NCBI GenBank assembly: GCA_020912385.1
Contig: CP087207.1
Location: forward strand, 1,302,001 to 1,366,000
Direction of reading: 5' to 3'
Length of the DNA stretch: 64,000 nt
DNA from: Neofusicoccum parvum
Lineage: Eukaryota; Ascomycota; Dothideomycetes; Botryosphaeriales; Botryosphaeriaceae
Under the pieces are notes generated by a model. The model was not told the origin of the DNA. It worked only from the letters and a program-made list of their open reading frames with translations, and searched no databases. Each line of letters begins with the position of its first letter. The stretch's first letter is position 1. Below, piece by piece: positions 42,366-52,075 of this stretch. The translations under genes were made by a program, and so were the position numbers.

Positions 42366-44689
42366 CTATAGCTCGGTAAAATCAAACGCCCTTGCCATGT
42401 TTGAATTGGCATTCAGATCGCCGTACGCGTATTCGCCGAGTCCAGCTTCCATGTTCCAGAAGGTGTCGTCGTTGAGGAATCCCCAGTGCAGAGGCTCGTT
42501 GCCCAGGAAAGCCGCATCTTGAGCCATGGGAATCCATGGGTGAATCGACTGGCCCGGGTTATCTGCAAAGTCCAGCTGGCTCGATGGAATATTCCTAGCA
42601 ATGTGGCCAGCCCCTCCATTTCTCCCTCCTTCCTGAGCCATAACAAGATCATCTGCGTTCAGCAGCGATGAATCTGGCGCTGTACAGGGAGCTACATCCT
42701 GGGGTATTATTGTCGGGGAGGCACCGAGCGACGTCGTTTCCCACTTCCTGGCAATGTTCCGGTGTAAGGCTTCATAGACAGTGACATACTGCGTTGAATC
42801 GGCCAGCTTGTTGCCCATGTTGCGCAGTGTTCCCTCGCAAACTCTCAAGGTCTCCTGAGTGGCGGCGGATCTCAGGTTACCTGATGCGGAAACACAGAAC
42901 ATGGCTGAGAGCCCGGCAGTGAACATCATCTGGAAATAGCTCCTGGTGTAGGTGATCCTGCCCTGTTGAAACAGCGTGGAGTAAAGCTTGATGGTGCTTG
43001 TGGCACACTCGAGGCAATTCTCGAGGAGGTGGTCCGGAGGAATGCCATTGCGCTTCGGTACAAGGTCGACCGCCTTACGGACGAGTATAAGTCGTTCCCT
43101 GAAATGCAGCAGATCAAACCAGTCTTGGGACTCATACAGGGATCCCGGGTCGGGAAACACCGGGGCAGACGCGCGCCACTCGTCAAGCTCCCGGAACAGC
43201 TCGTCCACCACCTTGCAAATCTGGCCTGTCAGCAGGAAATTCTGGAATCCATTGTGGGCGTCCGGTTCCACAAAACGAGAGAACGCCGAGTGAATGCGGG
43301 AAACAATCTGTCGTAGATGAATGCAGACGAAGAAAACTGACATCTCCGACAGTGCGGGGGGCACATGCGCTGCTCGGAAAGCGTCAAGGTCGGGGAATAC
43401 CTGCTGGGCAGCCATTATCGCTTCATCATTTGCCTCTGCAGGAAAGCCGACGGTGATGTCTCTTTCGGCGATGGCGAACGGTCGGTGTAGCGTGTTGGAG
43501 CTGTACCGATCAATCACGTAACATTCCCAGAACACTCTTCGCCGGAGCTGTTGACCCAGCAGGTCTGATCGGCTATTGGAGCTTTGGTGGAGGCCTTGTT
43601 CAATGCACATCCGGACGCAGAGATGCGTGATGTCCCAGATGGACGTGCCTGTGAACCAGACCATCAGCAAAAGGAGCAGCGGGTCTTTGTGGTGGGCAAG
43701 GCGCACCGATGTGATAGTAGATGCCGAATCTTCCTATCAGAAGCAAATCTTGAATGGCTTCCAGTCCATTGGCGAGGAAGTGTTCATCATAATGCTGCAT
43801 GGCTGCACTGTAATAGCCAAACGGGTCAGCGGGATGCGACCCGCTTCTGTGCAGAGTGACTGATCCAATCGCCATTATCATGAAGGCGCGGAAGACATCG
43901 TGGCTTGTGGGTGTGTCAACAGTGTGTTCGGTTCCAAACACACGCGAATACAGACTTTCGATTGTCTGTCTTAGGAGGAATGGATTCTGAACGTGTGATC
44001 CACTGAGGCTGCGAGTTGGGCGTGTAAGTCAGTAGCCCGGGAGGAGAGGGGCGTGATTTGCCATACTATTTGTCAAATAGAATCCGGGCCACGTAGGGTG
44101 ATGGCAGCGTATTGGGCCTTGCTGTCGCCTCCGGTATGTGCGACACTTGGGAAAGGTTACGGAGTAAATGGGTATTGCTTTCTCTCCACTCGCTGTCTGC
44201 AAAGAGCAGTCTCATGAAGCTTGTACAGGTAAGATCAAGTGCGAACAACGAATGGGCGTTCATACCTGAGCCCGCTGCCATCGGAAACATACGGACAACT
44301 CTGCGGGGCGGCTCCAGAGACGCCATCGATGTCAGGGCAGCAGCCATCTTCTTCCTCCACTGCCGAGGCAGCGTCTGAGAGAGCGGAGGCTCTCTGCTCG
44401 AGCTCGTGGATGACCCTGAAAGCGTGCCGGTTCAGGAACTGTGCGACTGCAGGTCACATAACTGCGGAAGCAACTGACGCTCTCGTCAAGGGCTCCCTGC
44501 CACCTCCCACGTGAATCACGCAATCAATATCGGCCTTCGAGCAAGGCATGCATCGCGGTCGGCTGTTGTCGCACTTCCTCTCTTCAGCAACCAAAAGATC
44601 GCCCGGGACGTGAATCTTACCTTGATCTTTCTCTGAGAGCACACGACACAGGCCGGCAAGCGGGGAATATGCCGGGGAATCGTAGGCAT
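42366..44689 (-). CDS. Zn2Cys6 fungal transcription factor (cluster regulator 2)
   Basis: Six exons: 44621-44689, 44511-44573, 44266-44438, 44067-44192, 43707-44008 and 42366-43648, encoding 671 residues. The zinc cluster is split by the first intron: Cys14, 17, 24, 31, 34 and 41 in ACVVCSQRKIK joined to CDNSRPRCMPCSKADIDC. A coiled coil follows in FRVIHELEQRASALSDAAS, then the fungal_trans domain with ATARPNTLPSPYVARILFDK joined to YLSGSHVQNPFLL, and IWDITHLCVRMCIEQGLHQ, RRRVFWECYVIDRYSSNTLHRPF. The second splice (44439-44510) is the least certain, though it is the only choice I found that keeps the whole frame. The C terminus is acidic and aromatic (WGFLNDDTFWNME), a possible activation region. 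It ends 20 bases from the aldolase. Confidence 0.85.
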
Positions 44690-45388
44690 CTTGAAGACGT
44701 GCCCATGGGAGATCGAGGGTCAGCGGTGGCATTCGGTTGCAGTACTTCGGAGGAGGACGAAGTGCTCTTCGCTAAATGTTGCCTACTTACCCCGCACACA
44801 ACCACCGGCATGGCGAACACGCAACACAGACGGCTTTGTGTATCGGCTGCAAGCTTCCCATCCCACAACTGCCTCGCTGCCATTGCTGAGATGCTGAACA
44901 GTGCGAGAAAGTGAGACGCCACCGCTTTTCTCGTTATGCTACTAAGGCCTGCCACATGCGTATACCGATCGGACTTACGGAAATAAGGTAAATAAGCTGT
45001 GTATGGATAGGTGTATGGTGCAGTTAAAGGTAAGTATCAAAGCGCCTGTGTAAAAGAAAAGAAAATAGAACACGCGGTTGCGGGCCAATGTGGCCGACAC
45101 GACAGCAGCTGTTCCGTGCCAAGTGCGTCGCCAAACCCCAATGCGTCGAGGCATTCCCCCCTGCCTCCATCTGCACGACCATCACGCACATAATAATAGC
45201 AGGCGAACACACTCACCGCCCACATGGTCCTCAGTCCATGACATACTCCCCCTCTGCATCATTGTCATCGTCGTCGTCGTCATCACCACTACGAGAAGCT
45301 AGCCCTCGCACGCATTCAAGGGACCCGAGTGCGCAGCCATCCGCATCGGAGGCTGCGGAAATTGGCTTATGCCTAGATTTCGAATATC
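44690..45388. other. Promoter region of regulator 2
   Basis: About 700 bases upstream of regulator 2, reaching the 3' side of a PAS-like ORF. A CCG-N2-CGG sequence occurs near 44967. ORFs of 60-126 codons are unconvincing. Confidence 0.45.
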
Positions 45389-45703
45389 TCACTGGCGAGG
45401 GAGCTCGAAGGCGGCGTGACGTGGAGCTGGGAAGGCGGTGGAGATGCGAGCGTGGAAGCGGAAAATAAGACCGGGGGTGGCGGCGGCTTCCTGGAGTTCG
45501 TGGGCGAAGACGCGAGCGTCGTCGTCGTGCACGAGAGGGAGGAGCGGGCGGCCGATGAGGGCACCGGCGGCGTGGCCGGTCAGCAAGGTGACGCTGGACG
45601 AGAGGTGGATGACGGTGGTGTCGTGGGCCAGCACGCAGTAAAGGTCGCGGAGAGCAGTGCCGACCAGGTGACCAGTGTCCTTCCCGAGCGGCAGGTCTGC
45701 CAT
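45389..45703 (-). CDS. Short PAS-domain protein or PAS gene fragment
   Basis: An ORF for 104 residues that is almost entirely one PAS fold: a beta-strand pair around LRDLYCVLAHDTTVIHLSSSVTLLTGH, then AAGALIGRPLLPLVHDDDARVFAHELQEA and LIFRFHARI. The HLSSS-TLLTGHAAGALIGR-LVHDDD pattern is the canonical PAS sequence, as in fungal White Collar-type proteins. It ends shortly after the domain with FELPRQ. I found no convincing exon on either side that adds a GATA finger, kinase or second PAS, and no flavin-binding cysteine motif of LOV domains. It may be a free-standing sensor protein or a relic of a larger gene. An in-frame start 21 codons upstream is also possible. Confidence 0.5.
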   Translation of the reverse strand: MADLPLGKDTGHLVGTALRDLYCVLAHDTTVIHLSSSVTLLTGHAAGALIGRPLLPLVHDDDARVFAHELQEAAATPGLIFRFHARISTAFPAPRHAAFELPRQ

Positions 45704-46611
45704 GAGAAAGTGTTTAGGATGGGGGAGTTGAGACGGGACAGGGGAAGCTTGGGACGGTCGGGGCATTCCTGCGATGCCAAACCCCGAATTCCCAGCATCT
45801 TTCCCATGGGCAGCAGCGTGGGCGGTATTCCACAGCTCGATCGCGAGGCTCGCAGGTCTAGACCGTAGATGCCAGATGAAGCCGGTCGCTCTCGCTGTGA
45901 TTTGATGTCTGGGAGCCTCACTGTCGCGCCACCCGCTAGCTAGGCGTGGCGCCCAATGGTGGAGCGGAGAGGTGCGTGACTAGCCAGCAGCCGTCTCCAG
46001 CCTCGGCCAATGGAGAGACCGCACACAAGGGCTCGATCGCGAGCCCATCCGATCAGCGGCCGCTACCCAGGAGTGCTGGAATGATGATCGCCGAGCTGTG
46101 GCAGCTCGTCCAACGGCCTTGCAGATCCTGGACCCTGGGCGGCCGCTTTCGTCACCGCGGAGCTGATTCCGATCATGCGCCACGTCCTGGCCTTCGCCGT
46201 CTTGCTCCTTGTTCTGCAACATTGCACTCCGCTCTGCTTTCCCATGTCCCGCATTGTGGAGAGTGCCTCGGGTAAGGCTGGCCGCATGACTCGACATCTG
46301 GATGGCGAGAGCAGGTGAACCTGTCACTGGAGTTTGCTTGGGCAGAGCCACAACTGGGGTTTGAAAGCTTCGAGAGAAAGGCTTGTGCATCTGGCCTAGT
46401 CTTTCTCCAGCTTAGCTTGACTCCTTCACGTTCGGCGCAGTGTTGCACAGCATTCACACGCAAAATACAACCGTTTCTTTTGTGAGTTTGATGAGCATGT
46501 ATCGGACACGCTTACGTCGCAGTTTTTCGTGACTGACTGCGTGCAACGTTTTCCTCATGGATGCGTTTCATTTCCAGCAAACCTTTTCTCGGCCGAACAC
46601 CAACTACCATC
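45704..46611. other. Intergenic region between UVE1 and the PAS ORF
   Basis: 3' flank of UVE1 and upstream region of the PAS ORF. ORFs are short; none recognised. A NotI-type GCGGCCGC-like sequence and GC-rich stretches occur near 46060-46150, with no functional implication. Confidence 0.45.
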
Positions 46612-48897
46612 TCACTCAGACACCTCCTTATAGCTCACCCTCGGCCTCCCTGCCCTTCCACTTTTCCTCGCTGATTGTAACTCCGGCATCTCTGTCGTCG
46701 CCTCGTCCCCCCCTTCCGATGTCGACGGCGTCGGCACACTCTTCACTGCTTTCCTGCCTTTCCCACTTGTCGCCCTCTTCGGTGTCGATCCCTTCTTCTC
46801 TACACTTCCCGGCGCCTCCTCTTGCATCCCGCCATCAGCCGCTGCAAGTTTCTTCTTCGGCGCTGGCGTCGTCATCACCGCATTCGGATCCTTCTTCTTC
46901 GCCACCCGCTTCGCTGGCCTGAGCCACTCCTCCATGCCCGGCGGCCAGTAGACACGGCGCTCCGGGCCTCCCATGGCAACCTCCTCATCAGGCACAACGG
47001 ACGGCGCCGCGTCCTCCAATTCTTCGGCCGCGGCTTCAGGCGAATCTTCTTCGGTGACCTTCTTGGCCTTTTTCTTAGGTGTATGTTTTTTCTTGGGTGC
47101 TCGGACGGGCTTGTTCTCGTCGTTGCGGGAATGAGGGGTGATGTCGTTGAAGGTGTCCCAGCCGGGGAGCTTGAAGTTGCGCATCAGCTCGAAGACTGCT
47201 TGCTCCTTGTCCTTAGCTTCGATCATGAGGTCCATGTCATTTGCGCAGGGCGGAAGAGTGAAGGGTCGGGGGTTGTGCTTGCGGCGTTGCGTTGGAGTGA
47301 CTGCGGCTGGGGTTGGCTCAGAGTAGTGCATCTTTTGCGTGATGCCTTTACGTGTCCATGTGGCCTTGATGTCAGGGTACAGGTTCATGATGTCGAGTGT
47401 GCCTTCTCGGAGCTTGTCCGCATCGAAAAGGATGTTGTGGTGGTGGAAGTCCAGGACCATGGGAATGTTGAGCTCCTGGCAAACGGGAAGCAGATCGTGA
47501 ACGTTCCAGCTGACATCGTCGTTCTCGAGTACCAGACGATTTTTGATTGAAGGGGAGAGCGTTGCGTAGTTCTCCCGAAAACGGTCGAGAGTTGCAGCTT
47601 TGTCACCAAAAGTCCCGCCCATATGCAGAATCATAACAGCGTCGCGATCCTGTTGCGGCGGCAGCTTGAGGAGACTAAGCATCTCATCGTGGTACTCGAG
47701 ATCGCGGAATGCGTTGTCAATGACCGACTTGCGGGGAGAACCTAGCTGGGTGAACTGACACGGCGTCAGGTAAATGAAGCGTAAGTAAATAACGGAATTT
47801 CCTTACCTGTCCAGGATGCGTCGTCACCCTGTGGCCAAGCTCCGCAATAACCTTGCCTGCTTCTGCCAGGGTTTCAGACGCAAATGGGGCTAGCTTGTAC
47901 CCATATTCTTCGTGACTGGCAAAAGGAAACATTTCACTGCTGAGACGCAGGAACTTGATTCCATACCGGTCGTTCCAGCGCACCATCTTGACGATATCAC
48001 GGGCATTGGCCAACCCAAGATTCTCAACAAACTCTTGACCGCGCCGGACATCAGCTCCCTGCTCCTTATCCGGTCTGTTCTTCGTGGCATGTTCAGGCTG
48101 AGATGGATCTTTGAGCGGGTACCTATGCTCGATGATGGACGCGATGCGGCAGGTCCGGGAGCTGAATACCGGCGGAGTGGCATTTCGAAGGTAGGTGTTC
48201 AAACAAGCCTAAACAGAGATTAGCACAAGATAGCACTGGAGGATGCTCCACGACCTACATATCCTAACCGCCCTTTCCAGGGCAATGGCAGGTAGTCACT
48301 ATGCACGGGCGGCGGCCTCGAAACCGCCTTCTTAACCTCCTCTTCATCCGCAATGTCTTCCTCTTCGGCTTCGAGATCTTCTACGAGAGCCTCTTCACCA
48401 ACATCATTTGCCTTGGACTGCCCTTTCTTTGGTATCTCCAGAAGTCTCTCAGCCGAAGCGGTGCTTGCTGTATCTCTCTTCCCTCTACTGCGTTTCTTAG
48501 ACTCAGACCTGATCTCGGGAACGTCAGACAGAGGCGATTCTGACCCGTCTTCCTTTATTGTGGCTGGCGCAATTGTACCGTTCACAGCACTGTCAGGCGA
48601 TGCCCGTAAAGCATTCGGGGCGTCAATCACCTCATCATTGACATCCGGATCAGTAATTGTCTTCGTGGCATTTCGCACCGATGATCTCCGCCGTGGAAAG
48701 GAAACTGGAGTCCTTTTGGGCGGAGGCGCCATGTCCTCGGCGGCTGGGACGGCGGCGGCGGCGCGGTTTCGTTTCGGCATCGTGGAAAAATGCGCAGGTG
48801 GCGTGGGCGACGGCAAGCGTAGAAGACGACGAGAGAGCAAAATCCGCCCACCAGGTGAACGCGACAGGATGGCAGTAGAATACAGATGGGATAGCAT
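46612..48897 (-). CDS. UVE1: UV damage endonuclease Uve1/UvdE
   Basis: Three exons (48259-48897, 47807-48208 and 46612-47754) encode 727 residues from the first ATG, or 688 from a second in-frame ATG at 48780. UvdE nicks DNA 5' of cyclobutane dimers and 6-4 photoproducts and starts a light-independent repair pathway (S. pombe uve1, Neurospora mus-18). The TIM-barrel core spans about residues 200-500: YLRNATPPVFSSRTCRIASI, MVRWNDRYGIKFLRLSSEMFPF, ELGHRVTTHPGQ joined to FTQLGSPRKSV, VLENDDVSWNVHDLLP, and VLDFHHHNILFD with metal-binding histidines and acids. The long C-terminal tail is Lys-rich and nuclear-like (KKKHTPKKKAKK). The 39 residues before the second ATG are Arg-rich without any Asp or Glu, a likely mitochondrial presequence. 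Confidence 0.92.
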
Positions 48898-51016
48898 TCG
48901 ACCCGAAAAGGTTGGAGCTGAGACGAATCAGGCTGGAGGGAAGACAGTGAAAGGTGTGCGAGGCGACGCGGCGCGAGAGCCACAGCCGCAGGCGTCACAG
49001 CTGGCCGGCGCCAAGGCCATGATGGAGGAGGCACGCCAGAGATGGCAAGCGGCAAACATAGGGAGAGACGGCGGCCGAGTCTATGATGCTGATGGCGGAC
49101 GGATCGGAGCGCCCTCTCGCCCATCTCAGAATGACGTCAGCGCTGCCTCACGCGTCGCGACGCGTCTTCCCTGGTGCCGCCCCAAACGCGAACTGCACGC
49201 CGCATCCACACGCGCATCATGTCGCCTTGACCGAACCTCTTCAATGGGTGATCCGGACCAGGTTTCTCGATTCCCGCGACTGCGCTGCCTGGAGAGCCGA
49301 CAGCAGCTATGTTGGCGCGTCTACTGCCCGCGCGAGGACCCTAGAATGCTATCAAAACCGACCTGTCCCACGGCCCGGTCGACCCGTGGGGAGTGGAAGC
49401 ATTCACGCGAAAACGTTCGGCAGCTTTGGTGTCCAGAGAAACGCTTCAACTACCCTCTCGGCTGTGATAGTTGTGCCTGATGGAAGAAGCTCGCGCTAGT
49501 CATCCGCTGCAAGACCCAACTTTAAGAGTCATCCCTCCTAGGACACATGCTTGCTGCCCCTAAATCGCTCCGACTAGGAAGCCCAAGAGTAAGCGGCCTT
49601 GTCCGCGAAAATTATTTCTTGGAGCGACATCGCGCTCTGGTTCTCCGGTCACGGCCGTGGGAACGAACGCCGCCCTCCGCCATCGGTGACGAGCAACTGA
49701 GTGAGGCCGAAGACCCTCTTGGCTGCATTCTCGCCATGATGAACAATGGAAAAAGTGCTCATCTACCCACATATATGCAACGTGGACTGGGTGCTGACTG
49801 GGATGCCCTTGAGGCCGAAGATTGGGGCCCTGACTTGATAGCCCGTGAAGAGTAGGGATGGTGATGGTCGGGCGCCTGGCACGAAATCCACCTGAATACG
49901 CAAGCTCTTCGAAGGCCCTGGCTCCTTCAGTCCCCTAAGCTCCATTGATACTTTCTAGAGAGCCTAGAACCTAGACTTCTCACTTCATCCTGCCAGCTGT
50001 AGTTACCTGCATCACCACTTCTCTACCGGTGGGCCCTCTAAATCCTCTCAGGGGTTGCGGCAATTCACTACTGTGGCGTTGCGACAAGGTCCTCTGGCTC
50101 CGCTTCTGTGATGCCACCGTGGTAGACATGTGGTGCCAAAATGCACAATCATTAGCCTTCTCACCGGTGACGGAGGCCGCCGAACGAAGTTCTTGTAGCG
50201 GCCTCTATCGCGTGCGTTTACTACCTGAACAAGGTGGGACAGTGGAGACTGCTTCTGAAGAAAAAATGGTATGCGCACTGTTGAGAGGGAGTTCCATGGG
50301 CCGTGGGAAGTTCCGAACGCCTCAGAGGCGAGAAATGTGGGAGCAATTATCACGAGGTGTGGCGTGGTAAATATTGAAGCATCAGGCAGATACGTACTTG
50401 CTCATGTCGCGACTTGTTTGGAGCAAAGGGGCTTGACTGTTGAGGATGGCGACATGACGCATCTCGACCTCGGCCGGTACGGTTGTGGGTGGGCTTGGAC
50501 GAGACATCGGCTGATCCGCCGGCATGATTGGCGTGATCACTTCATCTGATCTCGCCACCAGGACGCCCCTAGCCCTCTATTCGATCTCGATCGGCCGGTA
50601 ATCAGCGAGAAGATATAACATTCACCACGAAAGGGAAGTCGGCGAAGTGGAGGACCAATGTGTGAATGAGTGGAGGGTTGATCTGTCGCTTAAGCGTATC
50701 AACCCTTACTGTCAGGGTTAGTGCTCAGATCTCCATCAGCCGATCAGTCACGCCACCAGTGCCATATCCAACTTTGGAGCCAATAATGAACTTGAGAGGG
50801 GTGTCTGTACATTTCATGTAGAGCGAGTACACTCTAGTCCTAATTCAGCGCTTAAAACGCCGAGGCTATTATCGTAAAAAATGAGAATCTAGCTAGTCTT
50901 TCCGGGTATCCAGCTTTTCCGGTAACAATAGCACAAACGCCCTCGAACGCCAGAGATGTGCGGTGTATGTTACATCTCTACAGTCATTAAAAGTTTTTTT
51001 TCCTTCCCCTTTTCCT
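48898..51016. other. Intergenic region, no gene recognised
   Basis: 2.1 kb between UVE1 (promoter side) and the bHLH gene (3' side). ORFs at 49547-49855 and 50029-50370 (102 and 113 codons) have no motif I recognise and could be chance or a small orphan gene. The sequence from 49.9 to 50.9 kb is less GC-rich. No RNA gene or repeat seen. Confidence 0.5.
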
Positions 51017-52075
51017 TCAGTTCACGAAGCCCATGTGGCCTCGCCTTGTCCAGGCCCAGCCCTCCTCTCGTCGCCTTCGCAGGCCCTCGAGCTCCCTCAG
51101 CTGCTCGTTCTCGTTGGCGAGCCTCTCGTGCTCGGTCTCGAGGTACTTGATGTACTCGACGGCGCCGGCGAGGACGGCGGCCTTGCTGGGCTTGGGCACG
51201 GCGGCGCTGTAGCCGCCGTAGGAGTCGTCCTCCTCCTCGGAGGTGGAGCAGGAGCGAGGGCGAGGCTGGGGAAGGGTGCGCACGGCGCGGCGGAGGCGCT
51301 CGAGCTCGTTGTTAAGGCCCTCGCGGTACTTCTTCTCGACTTGGTTGTGGGGCTGGCGGGTCTTGCTGGGACGGGACGAGGCGGGCGGCGAGGCAGAGGC
51401 CATGCTCTGGCCCTGTGGCTGCTGGTGTGGCGCGCCCTGCTGGCGGTGGCGGAGCATGCGCTTGGGCGCAGGCGGGATCTCATCCATGAGGGGTGACGAG
51501 GGAGCGGAGCGCTTGAGAGAGGATCGGCGCGGGGATGAAGCGGCTGTGGCGGTGCCCATGGAGGTGGCAGTGTCCATGTCGTGCTCGTGGTGGGAGAAGG
51601 GCGATTCGGGTCCAGACAGAGAGGGCGTGGGCGACACGGCCATATCAAAGTCGAAGGAGGCCGGGTAGGTGCTCTCGCTGGAGTTCAGCTGAGCGTGGCT
51701 GTCCTGGAAGGCGAAGTCGTCGGGGATGGCAGGCAGGGTTGGTGCAGTGCCGAACTGATTTGCAGCGAGGTTGGTCTGCCACGGCTGGATCGGGGCGGCC
51801 TGAGCCTCTTTTGACAGCGGGCGGCGAGCGTTATCGCTGAAGTCTGGCGTGACAATGGCATGATTGCGGGCCAGAAGGGGTGGCGTGGTGACAGATGATG
51901 TGGACGACGGACCGCCTGGCAATTCGACAGTGCTGGTGGGGTAGTCCAGGCAATCGGAGTTGATCCAGTCGTCGAAGCTGTAGCTGTTTGCAGCAGGTTG
52001 ATCAAAGGATGCTGATTGAGGTCAGCCCTACGGCTAGGCTAATTGCGGGTGGCGGCGGAGCGCACTCAGAGACAT
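51017..52075 (-). CDS. bHLH transcription factor, SREBP-type basic region
   Basis: Two exons (52066-52075 and 51017-52011) encode 334 residues; the first exon is ten bases, ATG plus two codons and one base. Splicing gives MSLTSFDQPAANSYSFDDWINSDCLDYP, a typical acidic-aromatic N terminus; without it the frame has no ATG near this end. The middle is Ser/Pro-rich. The bHLH domain (about 222-305) has basic region RQPHNQVEKKYREGLN, with Tyr at about 232 where most bHLH proteins have Arg, the SREBP hallmark. A loop with SCSTSEEEDDS precedes KPSKAAVLAGAVEYIKYLE and a short leucine-zipper-like tail. There is no membrane segment after it, so this is a soluble nuclear factor, not a cleaved SREBP precursor. 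Confidence 0.88.

Noticed and set aside
48353..49480. 375-codon plus-strand ORF
   Set aside because: It is antisense to the first UVE1 exon and its promoter, with no recognisable domain.
49547..50370. Two plus-strand ORFs of 102 and 113 codons in the 2.1-kb gap after UVE1
   Set aside because: No domain, signal peptide or splice continuity; length is within chance expectation at this GC content.
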